From positions 38,926,243 through 38,990,242 of the forward strand of contig OZ017796.1 of the NCBI GenBank assembly GCA_963969395.1: a stretch of DNA of 64,000 nucleotides, in the 5' to 3' direction. A program made the translations under genes and the position numbers. The notes beneath the pieces were generated by a model. It did no database searches. It was given only the letters and a program-made list of their open reading frames with translations, and was not told where the DNA came from. Each line of letters starts with the position of its first letter. The stretch's first letter is position 1. Below are positions 21,938 through 35,865 of the stretch, one piece after another. The DNA comes from Pseudoscleropodium purum (lineage: Eukaryota > Streptophyta > Bryopsida > Hypnales > Brachytheciaceae).

Positions 21938-23500
21938 GACCCTAAGTTTTTCAGTTGGTGCTTGTGCTGATTGGGAAATAGAATTGGAACGGAGTTATAT
22001 ATATTCAGCATGTTAAAAGGCTCCTTCTCACCTCGTCATGTTGCAGAGGACTCCAAATGTCCGATGGACATGACTTTCAGGGTTCCTGAAGAAACAAGGA
22101 ATGCAAGAGGGGTTTTTGGACTGATGATCACGGCGACAGGCCTGTTGTTTTGCGAATAATTCGTGCTTGACATGCTCCTTGACTACAATACTTGGATGTT
22201 GAACAATTCAACAATGAAGTCAATTGAAGAAGATGCATCGACATCTCGCAATTAACCTTGAAGCTCTCTGACGCTCATATTCTGGACGATGAACAGAGCG
22301 CTTCTAGGCGTTGTATTGTCTAGCAAACTTTTCAATCATCTAATTGAATACTTGAATCTTGAAGAGAAAACCTTCCTTTACGACAAATTTCTTGAAATTG
22401 TAGTAAATGATATTTCTTTAAAAAGATATAAGCCAAAATGTGCAAAAAATCAAAAAAGGATTGAGGCATTTAGGAGCACGTCTAACAAGTATCTATAGAG
22501 ATGGAGTGTTGGACACCAAACTGCGAATGATTCTCTTGACCAGTTTGTTCTTGTTGAACAAATTGTCTGTTTTCTGCTTGAACCTCAAAAAATACAGTGC
22601 TTACCATTGCTTAATAGTGTTAGAAGCATGCTAATATTTATTCTTTTTCAAGGGCAATCAACTGTTGCCCTAGATTATTTCACTTAAACATATCTCCTCT
22701 CGATGTAAAATGCTATACCCTATTCTAGAATTGTAGTAAGGCAAACACTAATAGCCACAATGAGGGCACTTGATTTCGTAGCTTGCTGGATAGATAGGGT
22801 AAATGATGTGCTTGAGTTTATTTGGGGTGTGTGACTTGGCATATTAATGATAGTAATTTCAAAATTGCATTTCAAGATTTTGTGAAACATTGCGTTGTAC
22901 TCAATTGGATAACAAATGTGCAAATCACGAAACTAGAGGCATGAGATTTTAACACCCTCTATTGTGACCAGTAATCACAGCATTTTCTTTTCTTTACCCT
23001 GAAAATGAGCTGACCTTGAAGAGGACAGACTGATAGAGGTTTGATTGTCCCGAATGAATTCTAAGTTACCAGATTTGTTCCGTTCCCGTTTGTGTGGTGG
23101 TTTTGTTCACAGATTTCCTATTATGCAAATTTGTACTTTTCAGCTTGAAGGAAAATTTAGGGTTGAATATTTCTTAGATTGTATATTCACGAATTTAATT
23201 TGGGATTCTACTGGACATCCACAAGCGGTTTGTGTGGGTTTAGTTTGTGTCATTACTTGTGCAATTCATTCAGTCTATGTCTCTTGTCAGTCTTGTGCAG
23301 TTTGTTAAGTCCTACGGTTGAGTAACTGTTCATTTCTATGCCAACAAATTTTTATTAATGGTGAGAAGTCTTCTTGACACAATATTTTGAGAATCTCCAT
23401 CAGGACACGCCATACTACCATGGTAAGAGCATGTTTAAAGTCTACAGCTCATCCCACCAATTGTACCCATTCATGTTTTTCAATTGTTTTATTGTGGCAC
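21938..23500. other. GST 3' flank and intergenic sequence
   Basis: The GST 3' untranslated region probably occupies the first few hundred bases. Beyond that I see no ORF with family resemblance and no clear repeat. Confidence 0.4.
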
Positions 23501-23544
23501 TTCAACTTCTTTTATCTCACATGTTTGACTTGTGCCACATTACT

Positions 23545-24730
23545 TACAAGAAGATAGAATTTGGGTGATGTTTTCAATGGCTCCATATGATCAAGGACAA
23601 TTAAGCAAGAAGAACTTTCAAGAATACATGGTATAGTAGGTAGGCAATTTTCACCAACATGCAAGTGAATTTTGGCAACAAACAAGAAGATTTCAAGGGT
23701 AGACAGGAATATTACCACAGCAGGCAAGAGAATTTCACCAACAAATAGGTGCACCTATTTGTTTGAGTGTCAGAGTGGGGGCTCTAAGTATAGCTTGTGT
23801 GGGATTGTAGGATTTCAGAATGGACTCACATTGTTTTGGAATGGGGTTTCAAATTGTAAGAGTGGGTTCGCAAGAGTGGATGATGCTTTAGAAGGACAAC
23901 TAAGAAGGAGAGCAAGATTGAAGAGGGTTATAGGGGGGAAACAACAACAAAAGGAAGAATTTCTACCACAATGAAGAGAAGCAATTGAAACGTAGTATTT
24001 TGGTCATTGGTCAAAATCCAATTTGTGGAAATCAACAAAAAAAAAAGGGATGCATTTTAGCAACACATTCTTGAACATTACAATGAAAGACAACTAAGAG
24101 ATTGAGACTAGTTAGGTCGTTGGGAAGTAAATTGGGTTTGATTAAGCATGATGTCACTTGTTTTTGTTCTATGTACCAATAGATTGTATCCTTGAACACA
24201 AATGGAACTTCTAAAGTGGACCTACTTCACATCGCCAAGGAGTTAGGCCTATTGCATCAATAGTGTTAAGAATTTGGAATTTTCTCATGAACATTGTTGG
24301 AATCTTTTGAAAGATTTTTCAAAGTGGACACCTAGTTGGGGTATAATAAAGTCTCCAATAACAAGCAAAAGGAAATCACAATCATGTAATCGAGAATCCC
24401 AAATTTGCACTCGTAAGTCTTTTTTTGGCTTATAGGGAAATGTTAAAGTTGCAAGCAATGAAGTTCTCAAAAAATGTCATGTGGGTACAAAGGTTGCCAA
24501 TGAAGTCTTTCAAAAGAATAAGGTCAAGGAAGAATTGAGGTATGTCCAAATTAAAGCCTCCACGGAATTGACAATGGCTATATTGCAAAAAAACAAAGTG
24601 TTGAAAGAACAAAATATGCTCTTGCTCATGACGACCCCTAGTTCTCAAATCATTGTTCTTGCTATTCACAATTATTTGAGACTATAGCAAGAAGAAGAGC
24701 TTATGAAGTTGCAATTGAGATATGAATTCA
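23545..24730 (+). pseudogene. Decayed transposon accessory ORF with NAM-associated-like domain
   Basis: The clearest piece, about 24440-24730, reads GTKVANEV, then ELRYVQIKAS, then ILQKNKVLKEQNMLLLMT, and continues with IHNYLRL, a stop and QEEELMKLQ. This pattern (GTK, hydrophilic helices, EQN-hydrophobic run, YLRLR-EEL) resembles the NAM-associated C-terminal domain common in ORF1 of plant PIF/Harbinger-type elements. Upstream, Gln/Asn-rich frames at 23545-23760 may be more of the same ORF. Stops break it. Confidence 0.45.
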
Positions 24731-25606
24731 ATCACCTAGCTAGTTGCAACGAAGTTGAAAGCTATGACTAAGATGGTTCATTTTAAGCATAGAAAGCAAG
24801 AGACAAGGGAGTACAAGAGAGAGAGAACATATAAAGCTTTTATTACCACTTAAACAAGATTTGCATCATTATATCTAACACCGATGGTTGATAATTGTGC
24901 TAGTGTCTACCAAAATTGAGAGAAGTAGTTTTTGACACCATCTTAGAAAACAAGATGAAGGAGAAACAATTTTTTAACTCGAATTTCTTGCTATCATTAT
25001 CAACTTCAAGAAAGTGACATAAGAAGTTCCATAGTAGTCTAGGTTCTTGATACTCTGTTAGCTATGTCAAGAGTGTTGGTTTAATCGACATACTCATGAT
25101 ATTAAATGAGATGTTCATTTTTTTTCTTCATACAACTCCAAAGAAGACTTTGTAGGTTGTTTCAATTCTACCTTTGTTGAAAAAGAGGTAGGAGATAGTG
25201 ATAGCAATGACCAAAGCTTCTCCTTTTATACTATACAGGTTATAAGATATTTTCACAAATGGAAATTAAACAATCTTCATAACTTGGCTTTGTCGGGTAT
25301 CAGCAAGTCTTTTGACATGATGCTCTTAGTATTTGAACTTGCGCAACTAACTAGCTCTTAAATATGCATTGATCAAATTGTATTGATTAAATTGTAGATT
25401 GTAGATCATATTATAGGGATTGAATTTTGAACAATGTGATTTGAAGTGTAAACTACCAACTATGGATTGAACTTTGAACTATAGATCACTTCAAACTATG
25501 TAACTAACTATTGTTTAATTACTTTGTAATATATCAAGAATACAAACAATCGTTGAAAGGAAATTGATCTTGAACTTACTATACTCGTATACCTGCTCTA
25601 ATACCA

Positions 25607-25798
25607 TGTCACAACATATCAACATAGACAGAAATAGAAAACTCATACACTCATAGACATAGTGCTTACACAAACATATTCAATTTCACTTGAAAAATAA
25701 TAACAACAATGACATTAATAGGACTAGTTTAACACTTTATATACAAAGTGTACAAGTGATGGTTGAAATTGAGGTAGATGAATATAAACTAGTTAACA
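25607..25798 (-). mobile_element. LTR with adjacent primer-binding site (LTR retrotransposon remnant)
   Basis: Read on the minus strand it starts TGTTAAC and ends TGTTGTGACA (TG...CA), 192 bp. It is followed at once by TGGTATTAGAGC (25595-25606), one base off the usual primer-binding site for initiator Met tRNA, TGGTATCAGAGC. It is therefore the 5' LTR of an element reading towards lower coordinates, but no gag or pol is recognisable before about 24.8 kb. A second copy lies at 44016-44207. Confidence 0.8.
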
Positions 25799-25819
25799 TC
25801 ATCTTCTACAGGTTTACTT

Positions 25820-26110
25820 GACAAAATTAGGCTGTTAATGAAGGTGAAAGAAGAAGTCACTACCAAAGTTTTGGACAAGAAGAAGGGGAGACCTTCAAAA
25901 GAAACTATGAAGTCAAAAATTTCAAAGTCTTGATCAAGGACTTTGAAGAAGAAGACAAGTGTTGAAGAAATTGAAAGAGAATTTAATTCAAGGGATGATG
26001 AAAAGACATCCTTAAAATGGAAGGATTTGAGGAGGAGACATTCATTACTATCAAAGGAGAATTGGAAGAAGAATTCTCAAAAAGTGCAAAGAAGCAAGTT
26101 AAATAAATGT
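25820..26110 (+). other. Purine-rich decayed coding-like sequence
   Basis: A lysine-rich frame with an AT-hook-like KKKGRPSKE, one stop, then TSVEEIEREFNSRDDEK. It may be part of the transposon accessory ORF nearby. No family is assigned. Confidence 0.25.
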
Positions 26111-26812
26111 TTATAAATTTTTTTTTAATTTTTTTAATTTTCTTGTAGTGCATTGATCTCTATTTCATTGTGCAAATTTTTGATGGCCCATTATTGCATT
26201 GTAGTTAACACATTTTTCTTCTCAATTACTACATACCTTCAATTCATCATCTTCTATTTGAAAATCATATTTAGAGCTATTTCCATTTGAAAATCATGTT
26301 TAGAGCTAGTTCATATCTTATTAAAAACTATGATCATATACATGTTCTGTGCTTTATCATATATGTAGGCTAGAATGCATGGTTATTGATTTTTTTTCGT
26401 GGTATGACCATATGTTTGTAGATGTTGGTACATGTTTTGGGCAAAATGTATGGGTGTTAATAAATGTTTTGTGGTATGGCTATATGCAAGATAGAATGCA
26501 TGGATTAAATTCCACACTTACATGTTGTCATCTCTTTGTGATTTTAACAAGTCATGGTTATCATACAAGAAGAAATACAAGACAATCCTAACTACATTTT
26601 AAAATGATAAAAGGGCCAATGACATTAGTCGCAATGATACACATCAAGAGTGTCAATGGTATGAACAAATGGATTTGCAACATGGAACAAGGACAAGTGT
26701 TAAGGACCAAATTCTTAGTAGTGCTCAAGAAAACACTATAAATTCATCAAATAAAAACAATGTTTATTTTGCATTGCAATCTAAGCCTCAAAAAAAAGAG
26801 ACAAAGAAACAA

Positions 26813-26940
26813 AATGGAAGGATTTATGGAGCAAGTCATAGACAATAGTAAGAATCTTGTAGCCTCATTCGAAGCCATTACTAAATTATTATAAAAGATA
26901 GATGCTCATATAGCAGCTTTGGTCTAGAAATTATAGTTGC
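26813..26940 (+). pseudogene. PIF/Harbinger accessory ORF (Myb/SANT-like) C-terminal remnant
   Basis: The frame from 26813 reads MEGFMEQVIDNSKNLVASF, EAITKLL, stop, KIDAHIAALV. It resembles the C-terminal end of plant Harbinger ORF1 proteins (a helix rich in Met/Val, then a short amphipathic helix). It faces the transposase remnant at 27278-27990, as in some PIF elements where the two ORFs converge. Confidence 0.4.
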
Positions 26941-27277
26941 AAAAAAAGAATAGAGGTAGCTAGGTCTTTTCAATTCTTCTAAATAAAGAGTTTTTTTGGA
27001 TAGTTCTACTAGCTATATAATAGGATGTCAGATAGTGAACTATCATTTATTATCTACTACTACATTGATTCATTTGAATCGATACAATTGAATATCAAAG
27101 ATGATTATGTCTCTAACTTGTATTGCCATAAGCTTTTTGCCATGGTTATGTACACATGTGTTGCTTCTTGAAATAATTGTTCATCCCTACAATTTTAGTT
27201 ATTAGAAATGAATTCTTTGATTTTTCTACTTCTAATTACAAGCACTTCCTTCAACTGCTTCAAATCTATTTTTTACT

Positions 27278-27990
27278 TCATTCATACTTGCTTGTTGTAA
27301 CCATAATTCTTGTCCTTTTTCTCAATATTCCCACTAATATTTGTTCCCCTAGTTTTCTACAAGCTTCTTCTATCCTTTGATACTCATATCCATCATTGAA
27401 AATTATACAAAGATTGTGCAAGATTATACAACTCGAAACAATGTCAAAAACATATTGCAAAGGACACTCCATTCTTTTCATCAAAACTCTCCACCTACCC
27501 TTTCAGAAACCCAAAGCTCATTCAACATACATGCGGATTGAGCTATGAGTGAATTTCTTAATTCCCTTATAATCTTCCAAGCTTGTATCACCTCTTCTTT
27601 TGAATGGCAAGTACATCCTTGGTTGTATAGGATATGCATCATCTCATGTAAGTTTGTAAGGCAAATATTCACCTTTTATATATTTTTATTCCACCTTTGT
27701 AAGTTGAAAAATTGTCCAAGCATGCCTACTCCCTTTCCAATCAAATTCATAGTCTCAAAATACACATGTTATATCCACTATTCCTTGAAGTAATGTTGAG
27801 TGAGATGATTTCTTGCAATAGTAATCTTCATTTCCAAGTGAAGCTAAAATTGGTATATTTGAACCATGATCTACATTTCTAATTATGTGAGGTATACCAT
27901 GTAAAGCTTCAAATTCTTTTCTTAAAATTCTAATTTGTGCTTCATATGAAACATGGACAAATAATTGTTGCAAATAAAATTTGACCATAT
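27278..27990 (-). pseudogene. PIF/Harbinger transposase (DDE superfamily 4), inactive
   Basis: In order on the minus strand: FEALHGIPHIIRNVDHGSNI (the block holding the first catalytic Asp), GNEDYYCKKSSHSTLLQGIV, FDWKGSRHAW (the usual GS-HD motif with the catalytic Asp replaced by Ala), FGFLKG, RWRVLMKRMECPLQYVF, and IVSSCIILHNLCI. The FGFLKG-GRWRVL join needs a frameshift near 27500 and there is a stop after CVF near 27753. The normal enzyme cuts and inserts transposon DNA at TTA/TAA targets; this copy cannot work. Confidence 0.8.
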
Positions 27991-28439
27991 GACAAAATTC
28001 TCAAAATACAATAGAAACAATTAGTTTGGCCACTCCCAAAAAATCATACAATATTTGCAATCTTATCCTTATTCTAAATTTCATTAATGATAGTGCAATT
28101 TTAGATTTTACTAATGCACTATATCAATAGTTTGTATTTTTTTCTATAAAAAAGGTTCAAGTTTTATGCATATAAAATGGAATGTTCTATGAGAAACACA
28201 AGTCTTACTCTTGAACATGCTCTCATTGTATGGCCCTAGCAAGTGTGCATCGGTGATCCTCTCTTGTCTTAAAAATGCTCTCTTTTTCAAAACAATTCAC
28301 AAAAGAAACATAGAAGAATTGATTTTTTCTACTCATTTGTCAAAATCAAGACTTGTAGACTTATTACATTCTCAAGGGTTATATAGAAATACCAATATAT
28401 AACAATATTGACAAACACTCTCTACGTTCTCTCATCCAT

Positions 28440-28640
28440 GATGAATGATCATAGAAGAGAAAAGGACATAAAAATTACAAAAAGATAGAAAGAAAAGAAG
28501 AAAAATTGAAAATTACAAAACTAGAAGAAGAAAAAAAATTACAAGAGAGGAAGAGGAAAAGCAAAGGAAGACAAGAAGAAGACTAAGAAGAAGAAGTTGA
28601 GCAATAGAAGTTGAATACAAGAATTCAAATTTGTAATTGG
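28440..28640. repeat. Purine-rich low-complexity tract
   Basis: GAAAAGAAGAAAAATTGAAA-type sequence with no fixed period and no coding signal. Confidence 0.5.
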
Positions 28641-28716
28641 CATGATGATATGAAGACCATATGGCCCCTATGGTCCACAATCATAGCTTGGAAATTCTCA
28701 TTAAATGGCCACTTTT

Positions 28717-28845
28717 CAATTTACACCAAGACCATTGCTAAGATCCATTACTTTCATTTTTAATTTGCCCCTACATTAAAAATATTCTCATCCAACAAAG
28801 TTAGATACTACTTATTGAGAGTAGCTTTGGTCTTGGTGTAAATTG
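28717..28845. repeat. Inverted repeat, 18 bp arms, about 93 bp loop
   Basis: CAATTTACACCAAGACCA at 28717-28734 and its perfect reverse complement at 28828-28845; weaker matching continues on both sides (GGCC outside). Could be an inner pair of a decayed MITE. Confidence 0.65.
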
Positions 28846-30072
28846 GCCTAAGTTGGTGCTTCCTATATTGTTGTTTATTTCATACAACATTTAGTTTTTC
28901 ATTGTGAACTATGAAGTTATTTAATGTCTTTTTCTTCTTTGCCAAAATATATACTCTATACAATGTATTGATGCATATAATAAGTCTTTTCAATGTTTTG
29001 TACCCACCATAGCCTAGAATCCTAATTGTGAAGGTATATTTATACATAGACTTAATAATTATTCTTTGTGTTGTGGTACTTGAATTTTCTAGTAGGTATT
29101 TGGACCATTGTTCCTTTATAATTGTCAAATCTAAGTTGTTGTAGAATCAGCAAAGTTACAAATAGTGTTTATTGGAGAAAAGTTGAAGATTGTTCAAAGC
29201 TCTCTGAAACTACAAGCTATTGTTACATAAGTTTCAATCTTTTTATTTTGTAAATTCTTGAGTACTAACAATGGTCTTTTATAATTCAAGGAGATGTAGG
29301 CAACTATATAACATTGCCAACATTGCAAGCACCTTCATTAGCATGTAATTGATACTTGATTAAATTTTTTTTGTGAAAAGGGACGGAATGATAGGAATCA
29401 ACAAATTGCAAGATCAATATGTTAATTTTGGTTTATACACAAGTATTCAAGACCAAAAATTAATGCAAAGAATTTTTAACTCTTTAGGTTTAAATGACTG
29501 AGAGCAATTCCAATGCATTTGGGACCTAGCACACCAAAGGCATAATAATAGGGCTACTAAAAAAACACGCTTCAGTGCAATTGGCATTAGTCTCTCTTAT
29601 TCTCACCCCCACCATTTTCCATCCCATGGCATGACAATTTGGCAAAATATGAAGAGCCCGCAAGTTGGCCTATAATAGGAAAAGTTGTAGTTGTCATACC
29701 TTTTCAAGTTTTGATATATGTGCACAATCAATTCAAACTCTTCTTTTTACATGAAAGGTCTTTATTTAATGTAGAATTATTTTATTTTATTTTTTATAAT
29801 GTGAAAAAAACCATTTGAAATTTGGATTACTAGCTTTGCATTGCATTTTAGAGTTTTAATGTCATTGATTTGAAATTGTCAATATTGTGATTGGAATATT
29901 GAAATGTTTGCAAGGTGCAATACCATAATAATTTTGAAACATTATAAAGCATATCAACATTATATAATAGCTAATATTCAAATGTTATATTGGTATTATA
30001 TCAATTTTTAGTATTTCAACATTATAAACTAGCTATTAAACAATGTTATTCACTTTTTGCTTATTTTAATAT
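28846..30072. other. AT-rich sequence, no gene seen
   Basis: No coding signal. GAGAGCAATTCCAATGCA near 29509 resembles the termini of some plant MITEs; a weakly matching opposite end (ATTGAAAATGCTTT near 33093) is too poor to call. Confidence 0.35.
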
Positions 30073-30350
30073 TAGAACAATGTGACATTCATTGTTTTAC
30101 AATATTTTCTTGGTTTTTCATTCAAACAATACCAAATCAAAAGTTATGATATGGTCTTATGTAGGTCACATGTTAATGCAACATCATTTGTTAATAATTG
30201 AATATTCTACTATCAATTATTGAAATATTGAAACAATGTCACATTCAATGTTATTTTGTTTCTCATATTGCTTCATTAAAACAATATCACATCAAAAGAA
30301 GTGATATAATTTTATGTGGAATACATATCTATGTAACATCAATAGATTGG
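30073..30350 (+). repeat. Two-copy tandem duplication, period about 158 bp
   Basis: The segment starting AACAATGTGACATTCATTGT near 30075 recurs as AACAATGTCACATTCAATGT near 30233, followed in both by TCATT-AAACAATA-ACATCAAAAG and a GATAT-TTTTATGT block. Confidence 0.6.
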
Positions 30351-33300
30351 ATTTTTCATATTTTCCTCAAGTGGAATAAGAGAGCCAAAATGTGTAATTA
30401 TGTTTACAATTTATATTTAATTTTCAAAATCCTTTTTATTAAAATGTTATAGAGTTACAAGCTTTAGACACTTAAACACTTCAAAATTCAATATCTATTC
30501 AAAGGCTCCTAATTAAAATCAATAGAATCGTAGTATATCAATCATTAGGAATTTCAATTGTCAAATTCAAGGTTATCAACTACAATCTTATCAATCAAAT
30601 AAATTCTCTTCATGCTTGAAGATTCTTCAATTATTAATTTTTTTTTCGCTATCTTCATTTGTGATCTTGCAATAGACATGTTTAAAAGGTTAAATATTTG
30701 CTTTAGAATTGTTTCCTCTAACTATAAATAAATACTGAACTAAAAAATTAAATTTTTGAAAGTAGAAATTGTTAGGAGTGTCCAAATTTGATATAGAAGC
30801 ACAAATCAAAAGCTCTAGTTCTACTTGCAAAACCAAAATAAAAATAAAAAATCTAGTAGAGAAGGCCTCAAAAGTGAATAAAAAATATGTCATGCAAAAA
30901 GTTCCTAAATACGACAAGAATCTACCTTGCTCTTTTGTGGTTTCAACAATACCACACAAAATCACATGTAATACTCTCCAATTATTGCATGTGTAATTGC
31001 ACTATACATTGCATCACTTTTAAAAGGATTTGTCATGCTAAACTTATACATTTAAATCTTACATTTGTTACTTCAAAATAAAGCACAAATTAAAGAACAA
31101 TATAGTTACTATACAATACTTATTTCAAGTGATAACATGAATTTACAAAATACCTTCAAACTTAATACATCAAATGCATACATGCCTTTGCAATGGCTCT
31201 CAAGCTCATCAAACTATTGTTAAAATTCTTGATGAGAAACATTTTTTTTTGGCTTAAAATAACCTAACTACTGATAAAGCTCTATTTTAGCATCTTAGAG
31301 CAAGTTGCTTTTGCATTTCTTCACATTTTTGTTAACTATTTTTGATAAGCCACCACTTGACCCTAGACACCCAAGCTTTTAAGAACTCAACCTTTACCAA
31401 ATCATTTTCCTCAATGTTAAAAGAAATTATCATGGCCTCAAAAAGAATCTTAGGTTGCAACATAGTATATATAATGTCTTTCTATTTATTCATTGAAATT
31501 TTCAATGCTCTTATAGTAAAGAGTGATTAATTTCAAAGTAGCTCATTATCTTTTATAAATTTTGCTTTTTTGAACTACATTCATGAGAACATTAAAGTAT
31601 TTCTTATCTTTTTTATAGTCATGAGGAACAATAAATGTCTTTTCTTATCATTCAATTTAATGAAAGAGGATATTAACAATTCTTGTGACATTAGTTTTTG
31701 TTCTTTTGTTCAAGCTTTGCACAACAACTCCCCTACTAGATTGGCTTACATTGATTGGTCATCTTGAAATAGTTGGTTTTCTACTGAATTAAGTCTCATA
31801 AGATGCAATGATGTTTGAATGGTATCCTCTATGTATCAAAGTTTTAAACTATGCTCTTAAAGCAATCAATTGTTTAAATTGTTATTGGCTATGCATTGAC
31901 TTCTATGACCAGGTGTTCAACAATGCAAACAATATTATGTTATAAATAATGAAAAATAAAATAAGAAATAATTTTGTTGTATACAAGGGAGTAAAGAGAT
32001 CTATACCAATTTCTTTTTGTAATTCATAGAGACCTCGAGGAATTCAATGCACTTAACAAGGAATTATTAAATTGGAAGTTTTAAGTAAAAAAATATTTGT
32101 TGAAGCATTCATGGACATATTAGTTTGACAATCGAAGCTACAATTTGGAATTCTATGATATTGTACAACTAATGGTAGTTTTCACAAAGTATTGATCAAT
32201 CTCACTAACCATACATCAATAGAGACAAACAATATGTAAGTGTGTGATATAGAATATTTAGAATAAAATAGATGATAAAGAGTCTTCAAAATTAATAGAA
32301 TATAATTTGAATGAAAAAATTAAGTTCCTTTAGTATTCTTTTTGATGCTAAAGGGATGCATGGAAAAGATATTGAAAGTAATGTTCATTTTTCAAGAGCT
32401 TCCTAATAAAAATAAATTATAAAAATGATAACATTCATTAGGTATATTAGGAAACATTTCAATTGTTTCTGATTTAGAATTAGAAAAGCATAAATGAAAA
32501 TATAATAACTATCAACAAAAAACAAAAAATGGGTATACAAAGATGACCTTAAATCTTGCATAATTTGTGTGTTCAAATTATATATTGAACTCAAACATAT
32601 TGAGTTTCATCATATAATGCATATAAATTCTAATATCCTATCAATTCTTACTATCAATGTATATAAATAATACATGGTATTACAACATCATTGCAATCTT
32701 GTATTAAAAAAATTGTAACAATATTGACATAAAACTTTGAAAGTTTGCAAACATTTTTATAATTCCATCATTGAATCAATCTACATGAAATAAAACTACT
32801 TCTACATTGTATCAATAATTCATTTCAAATATTGTAATATTAATATTTGAACATCATCATCAATTGAATAACTCAATACTATATATTAATCAATATTTTT
32901 TAATGTACATGAATATGTTTTAATCAACATTGAATTATCAATCATATTAGAACAATATTGGATTAATATTATTTGCTAAGGGTCTTTTTTTCAAATGTTA
33001 GTCAATTTTAAAAAAAAGTCTGTGGAACAAAATGAGGTTTGCCTCTTTCAACTTGAAAATCTACATTCTATTTTTGATCACGTCTCCACATTGAAAATGC
33101 TTTAATAACTGAAGATGATACTAAGTAAATCAAACCAATGCAAAACCAATTGAGAACAAATGTTTCCATAAAACTTATAGCTTTCTGTTTTGGGTAGAGG
33201 TATTATAACTATATAAATGTAGATACCAAACTCTAGGTGAGAACAAGCCTTTGTATTGGTAGAGCTACAAGACTTAGAGTAGTTTGAGGATTGTCTTACA

Positions 33301-35865
33301 CCAATTTTCGTGAATTACAATTTTAATTTATGAGCTTGTGAGTGAATATTATTGATAGGTAAGCATCATTTAATATAATACACTTGATGTTAATGTAGTC
33401 TTTGAAGTTTTATTTGTCTTTAAAATGAACTATAAGTTGCATAGACTTATGATTCTAAAAATAATAATAGCATAAATAAAATCATCTCCAGTGGTGCATG
33501 CTATATCTCATTTTGCATAGAGCTTTCGTCAAATAGGCTCCACATAGTTGTGAGCTTTTATCAAAAATAGGCTAGAGACAAAACAATCAAAAGGTACGGT
33601 TCATAATTTCTCCTTTGGTTATTTGGTCAAGTCCTTGGCCCAGAAAAAAATTGTCTACTTGAATTAGGCGTAAGATAGTTGGAAACTCTTTTGAAGCCTT
33701 CCGGTTAAAATTCAGTTATGTCTTTTGTTGATTATGAATTCATTATTAGAAGGTTTAGATTATTTGTCAATTACACATTATAGATGAATGGAGGCAAAAA
33801 AATTTTGTCACTAATGATTTTTTTTTAAAATATATTGAGCTTTATACAAAAAAAAAGAATTTGTAGATGTTGAAACTGTTGTACCTTGTGAGTGGAGTGT
33901 TTTTAGTCCAAATAAAATAGCCAATGTTAAGATATTCAAGCATGTCATGTATAAATATACAATATAAATTACTTTATTCATGCATTAATATACAGACTGA
34001 TTTTTTTCAAGTGATATTATTGTATATAATTCTCTTTATTAGTAAGCATACTAGAGAAGTTATGTGCCCATAATAACTACTTTGTACAAATGAAAGATAA
34101 TGCAAAGGGATTATTTCTACATCAAAAGATTATTTCAACACTACGTTATATTATAAACTTTATGAAGATGATATAAACGAGTTGTACAATATCAATAACA
34201 ATATTATTATAAAGTCGGGAAAAAAATTTGTATTGCTATTTGTGCAAAATTCAAGGGGTACAATCTTAAGCAACCTACATGAATTGATTCATTAAAGGAT
34301 TTATGGGGGTTGGAGAAGGCCATTTCAAGCAAATGCGTTACAAACTCCCTCTTGTAGTTTTTAAAGAATGGTTGTTTCTAAAAAAAATTGAAAAATAATT
34401 TGTTTTCGATACTTTTTTGATAGAATCAAAGTAGATTCTATATATTTTTCTTTTAAAATTTAAACTCAAGATTTGTAGATAAGTATCAATTTAGTATAGA
34501 ACCAAAATAATAATTTAAAAAGAGAGTATGAGTTAATAAGCTACAAAGTACTAAAGACAATGTAAGAGTTAGTGTCATAAAATAGAATCAATGATTAAGA
34601 CTTGAGAAATCAAATATATATCAAGTAAGTATATATTGACTGAAAATAAATCAGTGACTGAAGTTTCAATATAGGTAGTAACTGTATTAATACAATGCTA
34701 ATATTTACGTCACAAGGGAAATCTCCATATAAGTATCTATTCATTAAGTTTAAATTATACCCATGAGTTTATTCAATTAGTAATCTTGTTAAGGTATGCA
34801 AGTTATGAAACTACCAAACAAATCAAACAAAACTTTAACAAGTTTCTAATAAATAGACTGATGTCTTGCTGCAAATGTAAACATCATGTAAAAATATGTA
34901 TATTTATATTATTTAAATGGGTTTCAATATTTATATACTATGTCCAACTAAAGGATTTTTTTAAAATCTTAAAATGAAAAATCTTAACCGGATTGTAATG
35001 AAATAATATTTTGATTGAAACTCTATTTTTAATTTTTAATTAGTCATATGTTAGTTTTTAGTTATTCATTCTATACTTGGAGTGTTTTTCATGTTTGTAA
35101 AGTAGTACAAGGGAAGTATTTAAGTAGTTTGCCTTCTAGTAATATTGGGATGATTTATTTTCTCTGTAGAAATATAAAATTAGTCACATAATCAATTTTC
35201 ATGACCAATGGATGTTAGGGGAGTTACATGGTTAAAATGTAGTTGAACTCTCACTTCACTTATTTGATTTAAGTAAAAGATAAGATAGAGGGATAAATAA
35301 GCACTTTTGAATTGTCTTTTTTTATTGTTGTTGATAAGGTTTGAAAATTTGAGAGGTTATGGTGTGTTTTATTCTAAGTTTTTTTAAAACAAAATTTAAA
35401 AGAAGTTGTGTATCTTGATGTGAAGTTTTCAAATTGATGTCACTTGCTTGATTTAAAGTTGTGAATTAAAAGTTGTGCTAGTTTGAGTAGAAGAGAATCT
35501 ATTGCCTTTTATAGTAAAGAGCAAAGATTTCGACTGACAATAAAAAACAAACAAATTTTTTATTTGCAATGAATTTTGGAGAGGGTATAAAAAATCATGT
35601 TGGCTTTTTGTAAAGTTATCACTCAATGTATTTGAAGTTTTTATAAATAAATTGTGAGTGACGAAGCAAAAAAAGGTTTATTATCCTTTTTTTTTTTAAG
35701 ATTGAAACTTTGAATGGTCATAGAAATTGAACAAAGTTTTAAAATGAATTAAAATTTGAAAAAAAAAATAAAAGATTGTACTAACTTTTTAAAAAGCTAT
35801 CATGCATTTTATTTGGACTTTAGACAAAACAACAACATCAATTCAAAATTCGACAATAAAGTAAG
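30351..35865. other. Long AT-rich stretch without recognisable genes
   Basis: About 5.5 kb of very AT-rich sequence. Scattered short open frames have no family resemblance and no GC rise. Nothing else is supported. Confidence 0.45.

Noticed and set aside
29509..33106. Possible 3.6 kb transposon with GAGAGCAATTCCAATGC-like ends
   Set aside because: The proposed right end matches at only about 11 of 16 positions and no target duplication is visible.
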